Positions 7,305 to 8,135 of a stretch of DNA of 8,135 nt are shown one piece after another. The DNA comes from Sulfitobacter sp. (GTDB taxonomy: Bacteria; Pseudomonadota; Alphaproteobacteria; Rhodobacterales; Rhodobacteraceae). How positions within the stretch are numbered: position 1 is the first letter of the stretch; each line of letters starts with the position of its first letter. Under the pieces are notes generated by a model. The model was not told where the DNA came from. It saw only the letters and a list, made by a program, of their open reading frames with translations, and made no database searches. The DNA is taken from positions 1-8,135 of the forward strand of contig JAGXHC010000259.1 of the NCBI GenBank assembly GCA_024636405.1. Reading direction: 5' to 3'. The position numbers and the translations under genes were made by a program.

Positions 7305-8135
7305 CTACTCCACATTCTGCACCTGTTCGCGCATTTGGTCGATCACCGCTTTCAGCGCAAGGCCGACGCGGGTCAACGCAGTATTCTGTGCCTTTGAGCA
7401 AAGCGTATTGGCCTCGCGATTGAATTCCTGCATCAGAAAATCCAGCTTGCGACCGACAGCACCACCGTGATCAATCAGCTCTTGCGCGGCCGTAACATGG
7501 GCACCAAGGCGGTCAATTTCTTCGGTCACATCGGATTTGACAGCGATCAGCGCCAGCTCCTGTGCCAACCGTGCTTCGTCCACCCCATCGGCGTTGTCGA
7601 GCACGCGGGCCAGATTGCTGCGAAACGTCGCAGCGATGTCATCCTTGCGGGCCTCCGCAAGGGTTGCGGCCTCCTGCGTCAGGGTCTCGATGGTGGCCAA
7701 TTGCGATGCCAGCATTTTGGAAATCGCTGCGCCCTCTGCTGTGCGCATGGCGTCGAAATCTGTCACCACCCGTGCGAAATCCTCAATCAGGGAACGGCCA
7801 AGGGCAACGGTGTCATCATTAGCACTGCTGATTTCAAGCACGCCGCGCATGGTCACGATATCCGTGGCCTTGGACGGCGCGAGCGAAATGCCTGCGTCCA
7901 TCGCCCGCGTCTCAATCTGGTGCAAGGCCTCCAGCACGGTATCAAGCTGATTGGCGTTAACCGACATGCCACCGCCCGCCTCTTCGCGCGTCACCCGCAG
8001 GCTGCACGAGATATTCCCGCGCGTGGCCGCCTCCGTCAGGGTTTTGCGCAAACCGGCCTCAAGTCCTTCGATCCAATCCGGAACCCGCAGGCGGATATCC
8101 AGACCTTTGCCGTTGACCGATCGCAGTTCCCATCC
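7305..8135 (-). CDS. yicC: YicC/YloC family endoribonuclease (5' end missing at window edge)
   Basis: The open frame reaches the right window edge, giving 276 visible residues; E. coli YicC has about 287, so roughly 15-20 are missing. The first visible residues contain WELRSVNGKGLDIRLR and then VPDWIEGLE, a classic YicC N-terminal motif, so the in-frame TTG at 8051 is not the real start. The C-terminus has the conserved DUF1732 block: KLDFLMQEFNREANTL at about 230-245, SKA just after it, and REQVQNVE at the end. Members of the family are reported to be endoribonucleases; E. coli YicC affects small-RNA (RyhB) turnover. The middle section (about 110-230) is rich in Ala, Glu and Leu and is probably long helices. 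gmk follows after three bases. Confidence 0.95.
   Translation of the reverse strand, partial: GWELRSVNGKGLDIRLRVPDWIEGLEAGLRKTLTEAATRGNISCSLRVTREEAGGGMSVNANQLDTVLEALHQIETRAMDAGISLAPSKATDIVTMRGVLEISSANDDTVALGRSLIEDFARVVTDFDAMRTAEGAAISKMLASQLATIETLTQEAATLAEARKDDIAATFRSNLARVLDNADGVDEARLAQELALIAVKSDVTEEIDRLGAHVTAAQELIDHGGAVGRKLDFLMQEFNREANTLCSKAQNTALTRVGLALKAVIDQMREQVQNVE

Noticed and set aside
7305..8051. yicC starting at the TTG at 8051
   Set aside because: The frame stays open to the window edge, and the residues upstream carry the conserved YicC N-terminal motif, so the true start lies outside the window.

Overview
The window is a compact, single-direction block of chromosomal core genes: every supported gene is on the minus strand. 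The moderately GC-rich base composition, the alphaproteobacterial form of PstA and PstC (both carry large extra domains), the tail of PstB and the order yicC, gmk, gamma-carbonic anhydrase, phoR, pst suggest an alphaproteobacterium, most likely Rhodobacterales (Roseobacter group). That placement is an inference from protein style, not from a search.

In transcription order (right to left): a 5'-truncated yicC (endoribonuclease family) runs off the right edge, followed by gmk (guanylate kinase), a gamma-class carbonic anhydrase-like hexapeptide protein, and phoR (sensor histidine kinase). These four are packed with 3-nt gaps or a 4-nt overlap and look like one translationally coupled unit. A 142-bp intergenic region follows. 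It holds three Pho-box-like heptamers in 11-bp register, a small leader hairpin and a strong ribosome binding site in front of pstS. After pstS, a 12-bp GC-rich hairpin with a T-tract sits before pstC. Then come pstC, pstA, pstB and the first 38 codons of phoU, which runs off the left edge. phoB is not in the window; in related genomes it often follows phoU, so it may lie beyond the left edge.

Together the genes form a phosphate uptake and sensing module. PstS binds phosphate in the periplasm, PstC and PstA form the channel, and PstB drives it with ATP. PhoU and PhoR are expected to convert transporter status into phosphorylation of PhoB, which would act on the Pho boxes in front of pstS. The hairpin after pstS probably keeps the binding protein in excess over the membrane components.

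I found no mobile element, CRISPR array, tRNA or rRNA, and no sign of a novel defence or accessory system. The points worth a second look are the triple Pho box, the pstS-pstC attenuator, a PhoR with no visible membrane segments, the coupling of phoR to gmk and the carbonic anhydrase gene, and the enlarged PstA and PstC domains.
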